Assembly: GCA_017644045.1 (NCBI GenBank)
Contig: JAEPMI010000009.1
Location: 62,001 to 126,000 of the forward strand
Direction: 5' to 3'
Length of the DNA: 64,000 nt
Source of the DNA: Deltaproteobacteria bacterium
GTDB lineage: Bacteria; Myxococcota_A; Polyangia; Polyangiales; Houyiibacteriaceae
Position numbers and translations under genes: made by a program. The first letter of the stretch is position 1; every line of letters starts with the position of its first letter. This document shows, in pieces, positions 34,631-42,530 of this stretch. The notes beneath the pieces were generated by a model. It saw only the letters and a program-made list of their open reading frames with translations, was not told where the DNA came from and searched no databases.

Positions 34631-35068
34631 TCAGTCGAAACCGAGCGCGGCGCGCAACGCCGGGCGCTGACTCGGCATCACCGAGAACATCGCGCGCCCG
34701 CCGGGGATTCGTTCCACCACGATCGGCGCCGAGACCACTCGGCCATCGACCACGATCGCGATCTTCTGGTCCACGTGGGCCGCCGTGAAGTCGGAGAACG
34801 CGGTCGCACCGCTGGCCGTGAAGTGCACCACGAACTGGGGCATCCCCGTGAACTCGTCGGTCCCTTCTTCGATCTTCTCGACGTCCGCGTCGGTGATCGC
34901 TGCAGTCGCCTCGAGGGCCTCCGCTTCTTCAGCCGGGTCCCAGTGGGGCGTGAGGTTGCCCCCCTCCGCCACCGCGTGAATGGCGAAGCTCCCTGGGGGA
35001 ACGTTCGTGGACGACTCGGTGCACCCGGTGAGTGCGAGACAAGCGGCGATCGGGAGAGCGAGGCGCAT
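34631..35068 (-). CDS. Lipoprotein with SecDF P1 head-like domain (145 aa)
   Basis: The lipobox is LALTGC. The domain ends with VVHFTASGATAFSDFTAAH, then KIAIVVDGRVVSAPIVVERI and a GGRAMFSV strand. These closely follow the P1 head subdomain of the SecD translocon subunit ('lAivlDg.v.saP.i....gg...i'). As a free lipoprotein it would sit in the periplasm or outer membrane rather than in the translocon; its role is unknown. ATG 35068 starts the signal peptide; an in-frame start 12 codons upstream is less likely. Confidence 0.7.
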   Translation of the reverse strand: MRLALPIAACLALTGCTESSTNVPPGSFAIHAVAEGGNLTPHWDPAEEAEALEATAAITDADVEKIEEGTDEFTGMPQFVVHFTASGATAFSDFTAAHVDQKIAIVVDGRVVSAPIVVERIPGGRAMFSVMPSQRPALRAALGFD

Positions 35069-35123
35069 GGCGCGCACTGTCCCGCGGCAGCGAAGGCGGC
35101 GCAACGGGCCTCGATCGACTCGC

Positions 35124-35615
35124 TCAGGGGAGCGAGATCACGGTGCCGTTGAGCATCTCGCAGAGCTCCGCGCTCTTGGCCGCGTCGGGCACCTGGGTGC
35201 TCTCGTAATGCGTGATGCGGATCGGGTAGACGGGCTCGAGATCGGGTCCATCCATCGTCTGGCAGCGGCCGATCACGTTGGCCGTCGGGCACTCGCCGGG
35301 CTCGAGGTTGCCACCGAGCATGCGGCAGTTGGCCACCGCGGACGCCTCGTCCTTGCCGGCCATCGAGATCTCTTCGCAGCTCAGCAGCTCGCCCTCCGGC
35401 GCGACGTGCATGCAACGGACCCCGCCGGACTCGAACGCCGGGTCTTCGGGCGTCGGCGGGCCGGCAGGCTCCTCCTCCACGGGCTCGCCGGTCTCGATCG
35501 CTTCATTGCCGGTGCTGGCGGTCTCGACCGGCTCCTCCTCGGGCGCCGGTTCGGTGCCACCGCAGCCGAGAGCGAAGAGCGAGAGGATGGCGACCAGAGA
35601 GCAGACCTTACGCAT
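35124..35615 (-). CDS. Small lipoprotein (163 aa)
   Basis: The lipobox LFALGC leads into a Glu/Pro/Thr linker of about 50 residues. The compact domain that follows has five Cys (CMHVAPEGELLSCEE, NCRMLGG, GECPTANVIGRC, ELCEML) and no recognised family. Its layout suggests a disulfide-stabilised periplasmic or surface module. A TATCCT -10 box lies 6 nt before the ATG at 35615, which decides the start against a long open frame upstream. Confidence 0.7.
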   Translation of the reverse strand: MRKVCSLVAILSLFALGCGGTEPAPEEEPVETASTGNEAIETGEPVEEEPAGPPTPEDPAFESGGVRCMHVAPEGELLSCEEISMAGKDEASAVANCRMLGGNLEPGECPTANVIGRCQTMDGPDLEPVYPIRITHYESTQVPDAAKSAELCEMLNGTVISLP

Positions 35616-35621
35616 CGGTGA

Positions 35622-35627
35622 AGGATA
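35622..35627 (-). promoter_or_regulatory. -10 box TATCCT, leaderless geometry
   Basis: The hexamer ends 6 nt before the ATG at 35615. Confidence 0.55.
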
Positions 35628-35761
35628 GCCGAGCGCCACGGGCTCGGTGCTGGAATCGCGAGTATCGACTCCCCTGGTGACGGGATCGGCGGGCGCCGTC
35701 GGTCCGCCGGCGGGCGCCACACCAACGGACCGTTTTCTCGGCGTTCTGGCCGCCCGAGCCG

Positions 35762-35777
35762 TGGCACGCGCGCTGCA
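35762..35777 (+). promoter_or_regulatory. Sigma-54-type -24/-12 promoter-like element
   Basis: TGGCACGCGCGCTGCA has the full TGGCACG block and CTGC where TTGC is expected, with GG-N10-GC spacing (GG 35763-35764, GC 35775-35776). Its distance to ATG 35790 equals that of the amidase promoter to its ATG. Confidence 0.45.
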
Positions 35778-35789
35778 ATCGCTGTCCGC

Positions 35790-36191
35790 ATGTCCAAACG
35801 AACACGGAAGCATCGACGAGGGATTCGACACCGGCTGCGCACCGGGCTCCGGCGACGAGAGACCTTTCTCGCCGCTGGGTTGGTCGAGTCCGATCACACA
35901 CCGCTGGAGGTCGACGAGGAGCTCTGGAACGCCTTCCTCTACTCGGTCGCCCTCCACGCACCGACGGTGGCGCTGCACGACCTCAGCTTCGACGGTACGT
36001 CGTACTGGGTCATGTTCACCGCGGATCTGGCGAGCTGCCGCCAGTTCACCGACGCGGTGGCGAAGGACTTCGGCGGGTTCCTTCGGGCGTTCACCGGCGA
36101 CGGCGAACTGACCATCGTGCGCGAGCCGGCCCTCTCGCTCTCCCGCATGGGCGCGCCGGTCGAGCCGGCCACGACTCCGGCGCAGTGCTAG
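35790..36191 (+). CDS. Hypothetical protein (133 aa)
   Basis: No family is recognised. A very basic N-terminus (MSKRTRKHRRGIRHRLRTGL) precedes an acidic alpha/beta domain with LEVDEELWNAFLYSVALH and WVMFTADLASCRQF. It has no signal peptide, so it is cytoplasmic and may bind nucleic acid through the basic arm. It lies 9 bp before the next small gene on the same strand. Confidence 0.55.
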   Translation: MSKRTRKHRRGIRHRLRTGLRRRETFLAAGLVESDHTPLEVDEELWNAFLYSVALHAPTVALHDLSFDGTSYWVMFTADLASCRQFTDAVAKDFGGFLRAFTGDGELTIVREPALSLSRMGAPVEPATTPAQC

Positions 36192-36194
36192 ACT
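36189..36194 (+). promoter_or_regulatory. -10 box TAGACT, leaderless geometry
   Basis: The hexamer ends 6 nt before GTG 36201. Its TAG overlaps the stop codon of the upstream gene. Confidence 0.5.
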
Positions 36195-36200
36195 GTCGTC

Positions 36201-36503
36201 GTGTCACCGACCGACCTCACGGTGAAGATCCTGCGGGAGATTCGCGACGAGCTCCGCGAGTCGCGGGGCGAGCAGCGCGAGCTTCGTATGGAGCAGCGCC
36301 TCTTTCGAGAGGAAGTGACCGAGCGCTTCAAGGCGTCCGATCAGCGCTTCGAGACCATCGAGACCGCACTCCGCGACATGGCCGAGCAGCTGGTCATGCA
36401 CGGTCGGGCGCTGAAGGTCCTGCTCGACGATCGCAGCTCGTCGAGCCAGCGCTTCGACTCCCTCGAGAGTCGCGTGAGCGCTCTCGAAGCGAAGGTGTCC
36501 TGA
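36201..36503 (+). CDS. Small coiled-coil protein (100 aa)
   Basis: Almost the whole protein is predicted coiled coil with regular heptads (ILREIRDELRESRGEQRELR, VTERFKASDQRFETIETAL, FDSLESRVSALEAKV). It recalls short scaffold or tail-fibre-like coiled-coil proteins. No membrane segment or Cys is present. GTG start; the TGA stop abuts the TCA (reverse stop) of the convergent gene. Confidence 0.7.
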   Translation: MSPTDLTVKILREIRDELRESRGEQRELRMEQRLFREEVTERFKASDQRFETIETALRDMAEQLVMHGRALKVLLDDRSSSSQRFDSLESRVSALEAKVS

Positions 36504-39221
36504 TCACCGGCTGGGGAGGAGCCAGCCGTCGATGACCAGGCCCTCCGGGGGCGCGACCATCGGCTCCATCGGGCTGCCCGGACCGTGGCCCGGCGGGATC
36601 CATCCGGCGGGGATGTTGCCGAAGACCCGTCGCGGGGGCTGGAGCGGCTGGCGGCGCGGGTCGTCCTCGAGCAGGAGGTCGGGTCGGTACTCGAGCGCGC
36701 CGAGACCGAGCGCCGCTTGGCCCTCGGAGGTGTGGCAGGAGAGGCAGAACTCGTTGTCCGACGAGTCGGGCCGTGGAGCCCCCGCCATGAGCGGACCCTC
36801 GGGGAAGGTGATCGCGTGACGCAGCGACTCGGAGCCGTCCGGGATGTTGCCGAGGTGCGCGGCGTAGTCGTCCGAGTAGTCGTGGTAGCAGGCGTACTGC
36901 CCGCCGCTGCGCCCCGCCGCCGCCGCGACCTCTTCGTGTGCCCAGCTCGGGTAGCTGGCCGCGCGTGCCGACCACGCACCCGAACCGGCGGTGATGAGGG
37001 TGCCACCCGCGTGGTTGCAGGCCACCTCGGGATCGACCGCGTGCGCGAGGACCTTGAAGTCGTCGATCCAGCCGCGGACACCAGCGTCACCCTCACGCTC
37101 CCGCCCGACGACGAGCTCGCCGGCTTCGAGCTGGAAGAAGGCGCGGTCGGCGTCGTAGCGCTCGAGGGGATAGCCGTTGACGAGCAGGGTCAGCTGCATC
37201 CCGTCTTCGCTCACCCGCCAGCCGAGGTGCATCCAGCCGCTCTCGGAGGTCGGCAGCGTCACCTCGTGGAGCACCCGCTTGCGCGAGACGTACTGCAGTG
37301 TCTGGCGATCGACGAGACGCACGCCCGTGCGGTCGGGGAAGGTGAAGAGCGCGCGGGTCGCGCCCTCGGTCGTGCGCGGGTCGACGTAGAGGCCGATGTA
37401 GAGCTCGCTCTCGATCGCCTCGGTGAGCTCGTAGCGAATGCGGTTGGTGCCATCGAGCCAGAAGCCGCGGCCCTTCACGCCACCGAGCGCGACCGGCTCC
37501 ACTCGGCCGGTGCCGGCCTCGACCAGGCCGTAGCTGGGCACCGGGAACGCGAGCGTGGTCGCCCCGTTCTGGATGTGGAGATCGATGTCCGACTCGTTGT
37601 CGAGCACGTAGGGGATCTCCGACGCGATCGGGATCCCGATGCGACCGAGCTCGCGAGTCTGGCCGTTGTTGTGGCGCGGAATGCCCAGGGTCTCGCCGTT
37701 GCGACCACGAAGCTGGGTGATCGTCGCCTGCATGTTGGAGAGGATCACCGCGCGGGGATCGAGGTAGTCGTCGAAGGCGATTTCGTCGGTGGCCACACCG
37801 GTGCTCATCACCCACACGACGTCGCGCGGCGTGACCGGGTGCGCCGCCGGCACGAAGTTCGGAAGGTTCTGCAGCGAGTCCATGATGTTCTCGTTGCCCG
37901 GGAACGCCGGCGGGTGCGTGCCGGTGTTGCCACGGCCCGCGCCGAAGCGGACCTCGTGGGGTGAGCCATCGGCGTTCTTGTAGAGCTCGACCCACCAGTG
38001 GGACTCGGGCCTCAGGCCGACCGCCCAGTCCATGTTGTTGATCATGCCGTCGAGGTGGACGAGCTTTCCGTGCGTCCAGAGGCCCGCGACCATGAAGCCG
38101 CGATCCCAGTCGGTCGGCTCCTCGTAGTCCTCGCAGCCTTCGATGACGCAGCGTCGCGGGTAGCGCTCCTCGGACTGCTCGGCGATCGTCCCCGGCACGC
38201 CCGTCATGAACACGTTGGCGCCCTCGCGGTCGACCCACGGGTAGCTGCCGCCCATGTCCTCTCCATCGGGGATCGGGTTGCCCTCGGTGTCGCGGAAGGG
38301 ATGGGCGGCGAGGCCGTAGCGACCGATGAGGTCCGGGTCGTAGGGCGCGTGACTCATCGGGTGGAACTCGGTCCACTGGGTCACGTCGCAGGGCTCGGCG
38401 TCGGGCGGGAGCACCGAGTAGCCGAAGTCGTACATGCGCTCGAAGGCCTCGCCCGTCTCCGGGTTCACCCAGGTGCGACCGAAGCCACCCCAGCGCCCGG
38501 TGAGCAGGCGGCCGTCGTTGGTGACCGCGGCCTCGGCCCACTCGAGCGCGGTGTCGATGGTCGCGCCTTCCACCGTCTCACCGAGCTCGACTCGCGCGAG
38601 CTGTGCGTCGACCGTCTTCGGGTTCGAGACTTCGACGGTGACCGGCGTCCCCCACATCGTGGTGCGGTAGGCCGTGGTGGCGGTGCTGCTGACGATCACC
38701 AGGTCGTAGCAGTCGTTGGCCATCCCTTCGCCACAGGCGTAGGGGTTGGTTCGCTCGCCGGGCTGCGGGAACTCGAGCGTCGGGTCGCAGATCGCGTGGT
38801 GGCCGACCCGCTCGAGGTTCTCGATCGCCGCGGCCGTCGGCCACTCGACGTTCCAGGGATCGGTGTCCGCGAGCATCTGGGCGCCGTCGCCGCCGGGGAG
38901 GATCGACGCCTCGAGCTTCTCCGGCGTGAAGAGCCAGAACGAGAACGAGCTCGGGCCGCCCTGGATGCGCATCCCGACGCGACCGTCCTGCGTGGTCCGG
39001 AGCCCCGGCACGTAGGGCTGTGTCCACTCGAGGTCGTCGTCGATCATCGCGACGTTGCGAAGGATGGTCGGCGTCTCCGGATGCGGGTCGTACTCGAGCG
39101 GCTCCGGCCCGCCGAGCGGCTCACCCGGCGGTGACGAGCAGCTCGCGAACGCGAAGGCGAGCACCGCGACGCAGGCAACACCTCCAGCGGCAGGGCGACG
39201 GTTTTCGGGAGAAGACTTCAT
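36504..39221 (-). CDS. Large lipoprotein with LamG-like domain and C-terminal CxxCH heme site (905 aa)
   Basis: The lipobox is LAFAFASC. The first 550 residues form a beta-rich region of unknown family with several Cys pairs (CEDYEE, CDVTQW) and Trp-rich loops. About residues 560-745 resemble a LamG/concanavalin-type sandwich (WMHLGWRVSEDGMQLTLLVN, WIDDFKVL). A single c-type heme motif CLSCH lies at about 826-830, near the C-terminus, with Met and His candidates for the sixth ligand downstream. A glycan-binding, possibly electron-carrying surface protein is inferred. The start ATG 39221 has GGAG a few bases upstream. Confidence 0.82.
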   Translation of the reverse strand: MKSSPENRRPAAGGVACVAVLAFAFASCSSPPGEPLGGPEPLEYDPHPETPTILRNVAMIDDDLEWTQPYVPGLRTTQDGRVGMRIQGGPSSFSFWLFTPEKLEASILPGGDGAQMLADTDPWNVEWPTAAAIENLERVGHHAICDPTLEFPQPGERTNPYACGEGMANDCYDLVIVSSTATTAYRTTMWGTPVTVEVSNPKTVDAQLARVELGETVEGATIDTALEWAEAAVTNDGRLLTGRWGGFGRTWVNPETGEAFERMYDFGYSVLPPDAEPCDVTQWTEFHPMSHAPYDPDLIGRYGLAAHPFRDTEGNPIPDGEDMGGSYPWVDREGANVFMTGVPGTIAEQSEERYPRRCVIEGCEDYEEPTDWDRGFMVAGLWTHGKLVHLDGMINNMDWAVGLRPESHWWVELYKNADGSPHEVRFGAGRGNTGTHPPAFPGNENIMDSLQNLPNFVPAAHPVTPRDVVWVMSTGVATDEIAFDDYLDPRAVILSNMQATITQLRGRNGETLGIPRHNNGQTRELGRIGIPIASEIPYVLDNESDIDLHIQNGATTLAFPVPSYGLVEAGTGRVEPVALGGVKGRGFWLDGTNRIRYELTEAIESELYIGLYVDPRTTEGATRALFTFPDRTGVRLVDRQTLQYVSRKRVLHEVTLPTSESGWMHLGWRVSEDGMQLTLLVNGYPLERYDADRAFFQLEAGELVVGREREGDAGVRGWIDDFKVLAHAVDPEVACNHAGGTLITAGSGAWSARAASYPSWAHEEVAAAAGRSGGQYACYHDYSDDYAAHLGNIPDGSESLRHAITFPEGPLMAGAPRPDSSDNEFCLSCHTSEGQAALGLGALEYRPDLLLEDDPRRQPLQPPRRVFGNIPAGWIPPGHGPGSPMEPMVAPPEGLVIDGWLLPSR

Positions 39222-39327
39222 GGACTCCACGGCTCCAGCACTGAAACGTGTTTCAGCATACGGGAGAGGAGCCCGGGAATCGAGGGGGGTCGGGCTCGAC
39301 GATCGATGAGCCAGGTTCACCGAACGG

Positions 39328-39843
39328 TCAGTCGTGCACCTGGTGGGCCCAGCCGACGGCGAAGAGCGCCTGGAACGCGGGACGCCTCTCGAAGGACACC
39401 AAGCCAGCGCTCACGGAGAGAACGTTGGGGAGTCCCGCGCCGACCAACGCCCGTCCCACGAAGCCCACGCGCCCCGTGTCCGGATGCCGCCCGACGACTG
39501 CAGCGGAGAGCTCCAGGAACGCGACACCCCACCCGAGACGGAACGCGAGCCCTCCCTCCGGTCGTCTCTCCTCGAGCTCGAGACGGGTGCCGTGGCCGAA
39601 GATCCCCACGTCGACCCAAAGCGGGGTCCCATCCGACCGGTCTGGCCCGACGTAGCGAGTCACGCCGAATCGCGCGCCGAACTGGCCACCCGACGTGTGC
39701 TTCGACGCCATCCCACCACCGAGCAGGGCAACGTTGACCACGGTACCACTCCAGAGGTCGGGCAACCCATGAGCCTTGGCCTCGACGGTGCCCAGAACGG
39801 AGTAGCACCCCAGCACGAGCAACAGTCGACTCGACCCACGCAT
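39328..39843 (-). CDS. Secreted small beta-barrel-like protein (171 aa)
   Basis: A signal peptide (residues 1-25, cleaved near AKA|HG) is followed by alternating hydrophobic strands (VVNVALLGGG, QFGARFGVTRYVG, WVDVGIFGHGTRLEL, AFRLGWGVAFLELSAAVVG), as in small outer-membrane barrels. No Cys remains after cleavage and no family is recognised. Confidence 0.6.
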   Translation of the reverse strand: MRGSSRLLLVLGCYSVLGTVEAKAHGLPDLWSGTVVNVALLGGGMASKHTSGGQFGARFGVTRYVGPDRSDGTPLWVDVGIFGHGTRLELEERRPEGGLAFRLGWGVAFLELSAAVVGRHPDTGRVGFVGRALVGAGLPNVLSVSAGLVSFERRPAFQALFAVGWAHQVHD

Positions 39844-39937
39844 GCTCTAAAAGACGTAGGCCGCGACTCACACATTTCCGGCCCGCCTAGTGTGGGCGAA
39901 TGAATCCTGACTGCGACTCGCTGTTCCGAGCTCGTGC

Positions 39938-39943
39938 TATGCA
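39938..39943 (+). promoter_or_regulatory. -10-like TATGCA, leaderless geometry
   Basis: The hexamer ends 6 nt before GTG 39950; the last base differs from the usual T. Confidence 0.35.
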
Positions 39944-39949
39944 GCGGAT

Positions 39950-40372
39950 GTGTCCCGCACTCTCCTGCTCGCATTCGTCGCCTGCGTCCTTTGTGCTTGT
40001 GCTCAACCAGGTCGAAGAGTTCAGCGAGTGGCGGCAGAAGACTTCGACTGCCCGGAAACCGAAGTGAGAACGTCGGCGCGGAGCGGAGACGCCTGGGTTG
40101 CCACCGGGTGCCATCGGCAGGGCGTCTACCAATGCCGGAAACGGCCCGGACGAGGCCCTCAGTGCTTCAACCTGCTCTACATGGCACGGCAGCGGGCGGC
40201 CCGGGAGCACTCGTGCGCGGTCGACGACGTCCGGGTGCGCGAGATCTCTCCGTTCGTGTTCATGACCGATGGTTGCGGCGTTCGGTCCAACTACCACTGC
40301 GAGATGCTGAGCGACGTGGCCCGTTGCATTCTCGAGGCCGATCAGCGACCGAGCCAGGCGCCCACACCCTGA
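39950..40372 (+). CDS. Small lipoprotein with internally duplicated Cys module (140 aa)
   Basis: The lipobox is CVLCAC. The mature part consists of two similar halves: EDFDCPETEVRTSARSGD then VATGCHRQGVYQC, and REHSCAVDDVRVREISPF then MTDGCGVRSNYHC. Each half has three Cys in the same spacing, so the gene arose by duplication of a module of about 45 residues. The function of such GCG...Y.C modules is unknown. GTG start. Confidence 0.72.
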   Translation: MSRTLLLAFVACVLCACAQPGRRVQRVAAEDFDCPETEVRTSARSGDAWVATGCHRQGVYQCRKRPGRGPQCFNLLYMARQRAAREHSCAVDDVRVREISPFVFMTDGCGVRSNYHCEMLSDVARCILEADQRPSQAPTP

Positions 40373-40406
40373 TCGATCGCATGGCCCCATCCGGAACGCC
40401 TCCTGA

Positions 40407-40412
40407 TAGCGT
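40407..40412 (+). promoter_or_regulatory. -10 box TAGCGT, leaderless geometry
   Basis: The hexamer ends 6 nt before GTG 40419 of the LysR-type regulator gene. Confidence 0.55.
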
Positions 40413-40418
40413 TCCCCG

Positions 40419-41258
40419 GTGCACTGGGACGACCTCCGGTACCTCGAAGCGCTGACGCGGCATGGGAGCGCGACGGCCGCCGCGCGCGAGATGGGGGTCG
40501 CGGTGTCCACGGTGTATCGGCGGCTCGGAGCGCTCGAGGAGTCGCTCGGCGGGCCGGTCGTGGTGAAGGGCGCCGAGGGCGTGGTCCTGACCGATGCCGG
40601 TCGTGTGCTCGTGGATGCGGCGCGCCGGACGGCGGTGGAGGTCGGGGCGGCGCGGCAGATGGCGACGGGCGACCGTGAGCGCGTCGCCGGGGTGGTCGGG
40701 TTGACGACGGTCGAGGGCTACGTGCCCTTGCTCGAACGGCCGCTGCGGCGGCTCGCGGACGACCACCCGGAGCTGCGCATCGACCTGCACATCGCGCACG
40801 CCGGACCGAGCGTGCGTCGGCGGGAGGTGGAGGTCGCCATCGCGGTGATGCCCAACCCGCAACCGGAGCTCTGGGGGCGGAAGATCGCGCCCATCGAGTT
40901 CGGCGTGTTCGGGACGGAGGGCGAGGTGGCGCGCTCGCCGCGGCGCTGGATCGTGTGCGGGCCACCGCTCGAGCACATCCCGGAAGCCCGCTTCGAGCAG
41001 GCCGTGGCCACGCACGTGAGCGTGGCGACGGGGTCGCGGCTCGCGATGTTCGCGCTGGTGCGCGGCGGCGCGGGGATCGCGCTGCTCCCGCGAGCGATCG
41101 CCGCGCTCTATCCGGAGCTCGTGGAGGTGGAAGAGCACGCCCCCGAGACCGCACCTCTCACGCGCGAAGCGTGGCTCCTGACCCACCCGGACAACCGGGA
41201 CGATGGGAACGTTCGCGCGCTGATGACCGTGCTGTCGGAGTGCCTCGGGACCTCCTGA
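40419..41258 (+). CDS. LysR-family transcriptional regulator
   Basis: The N-terminal winged HTH starts at the first residue (DDLRYLEALTRHGSATAAAREMGVA and STVYRRLGALEESLG), followed by the LysR substrate-binding domain of about 190 residues (HPELRIDLHI, VEVAIAVMP, GAGIALLPRAIA). Length of 279 residues is slightly short for the family. No divergently oriented partner gene is present; the gene may act on a distant target. GTG start. Confidence 0.9.
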   Translation: MHWDDLRYLEALTRHGSATAAAREMGVAVSTVYRRLGALEESLGGPVVVKGAEGVVLTDAGRVLVDAARRTAVEVGAARQMATGDRERVAGVVGLTTVEGYVPLLERPLRRLADDHPELRIDLHIAHAGPSVRRREVEVAIAVMPNPQPELWGRKIAPIEFGVFGTEGEVARSPRRWIVCGPPLEHIPEARFEQAVATHVSVATGSRLAMFALVRGGAGIALLPRAIAALYPELVEVEEHAPETAPLTREAWLLTHPDNRDDGNVRALMTVLSECLGTS

Positions 41259-41341
41259 GGTCGGGACGTTCGCAGGAACGCGACCGGCGTTTGCAGAGAT
41301 GCTCATGGCCGGCCCCGGGAACATGGCTCAGCTTCTCGTCC

Positions 41342-42409
41342 ATGGACTACCGGCTTCTCTCGATCCTCTTCGCGCTCGTCTTCGGTTGCGGCTCCAGCGG
41401 TGGTGACGACGACGGCGACCTCGGCGATGCCGGCGTCGCGCTCGACGGAACGGTGACGGAAGACGATGGCGGAGGAAGCGCCGACGCGGGTACGGATCCC
41501 GATCTCGGCGGCGTGGCGCGGGTCCGCTACGACCTGGACGCGGTGCACCCCGAGGGCGGCACCTTCGACGTCGCCGGTGACCGCTTCTTCGTGGGCAGCC
41601 TCGGCGACGGGAGCGTGCACGCCATCGACCCGGCGACGGGCGAAGAGACGGTGTTCTTCGAGGAGACGGAGCCCGGCACCTGGTGGTCACTCGGCATGGA
41701 CATCGACGAAACGAGGGGGACGCTCGTCGTCTGCGCGATGGACGACCGACGAGTGCCCGACGACGTCGACCCACCCTACGAGGGCTGGGTGTGGGAGCTC
41801 GACCTCGAGACCGGTGAGCGCCTCGCGCGTCATCGGCTCGGCGACGCCTTCGACACGGCGACCTGCACCGACGTCACCGTGCTCGATGACGGCACCATCT
41901 ACGTCGTCGACCGCGAGCACCCGAACGTCTACCGGATCCCGCCCGACGGCGACCCGGAGCTCTTCGTGACCGACGACGAGCTCTCCGCGTCCGGCATCGG
42001 GCTCAACGCCGTCGTGTCACTGCCGGACGAGAGCGCGCTGCTCGCCGTGCTCTACCTACCCTCGCGCATGGTCCGCATCGCGCTTCCCGATGGAACGGTC
42101 AGCGAGGTCGACATCGACGGCGATTTCGTGAACGGCACTCCGCCCCTCAGCGGGGCCGACGGCATGACCTGGTCGGGCGACGACCTGCTCGTGCAGTTCA
42201 CCGGCGAGCTCGCGCGAGTCCGTCCGATCACCGCGGACTGGAGCACGGCGGCTTCCGTCACCATCGACGTGCCGGCGCAGCAGACCGACATCGTCCACAC
42301 GCCCTACGGCGACTACATGCTCAACGGTCAGGCGCGCGAGTTCGCGTTCGAGTGGGAGACCGAGCCCTTCGCGCTGGTGCGCGTCGACACCTCGCGCTTC
42401 GACGACTGA
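41342..42409 (+). CDS. SMP-30/NHL-type beta-propeller lipoprotein
   Basis: The lipobox is ALVFGC, then a GDDDGDLGDAG-type linker. The globular part has repeats of the type GGTFDVAGDRFFVGSLGDGS, WELDLETGERLARH and VLDDGTIYVVDREHPNVYRI, as in SGL/NHL six-bladed propellers. SMP-30-like enzymes hydrolyse lactones, but no metal-binding Glu/Asn set could be assigned, so a binding role is equally likely. It is 83 bp downstream of the LysR gene. ATG 41342 starts the signal peptide. Confidence 0.78.
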   Translation: MDYRLLSILFALVFGCGSSGGDDDGDLGDAGVALDGTVTEDDGGGSADAGTDPDLGGVARVRYDLDAVHPEGGTFDVAGDRFFVGSLGDGSVHAIDPATGEETVFFEETEPGTWWSLGMDIDETRGTLVVCAMDDRRVPDDVDPPYEGWVWELDLETGERLARHRLGDAFDTATCTDVTVLDDGTIYVVDREHPNVYRIPPDGDPELFVTDDELSASGIGLNAVVSLPDESALLAVLYLPSRMVRIALPDGTVSEVDIDGDFVNGTPPLSGADGMTWSGDDLLVQFTGELARVRPITADWSTAASVTIDVPAQQTDIVHTPYGDYMLNGQAREFAFEWETEPFALVRVDTSRFDD

Positions 42410-42486
42410 CTGCGACCGATCCCGCGAGCCGAGTTCGCGAAGAGAGCGCGCTCACTCGGGGGTCGGGGCGCGCATGAAAAGCAAGG

Positions 42487-42492
42487 TACGGT
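42487..42492 (+). promoter_or_regulatory. -10 box TACGGT of the VWA gene (leadered)
   Basis: The hexamer lies 38 nt before ATG 42531. The leader of about 32 nt contains an AGGGA ribosome-binding site at 42523-42527, in contrast to the leaderless genes. Confidence 0.45.
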
Positions 42493-42530
42493 GCTCGCCG
42501 TGTGTGTGGTGTCCCACCTGACAGGGAACC

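Noticed and set aside
36585-37964. Long + strand open frame opposite the heme/LamG-like lipoprotein
   Set aside because: It reads as Val/Ala/Arg-rich shadow sequence with no start signal, typical of antisense frames in high-GC DNA.
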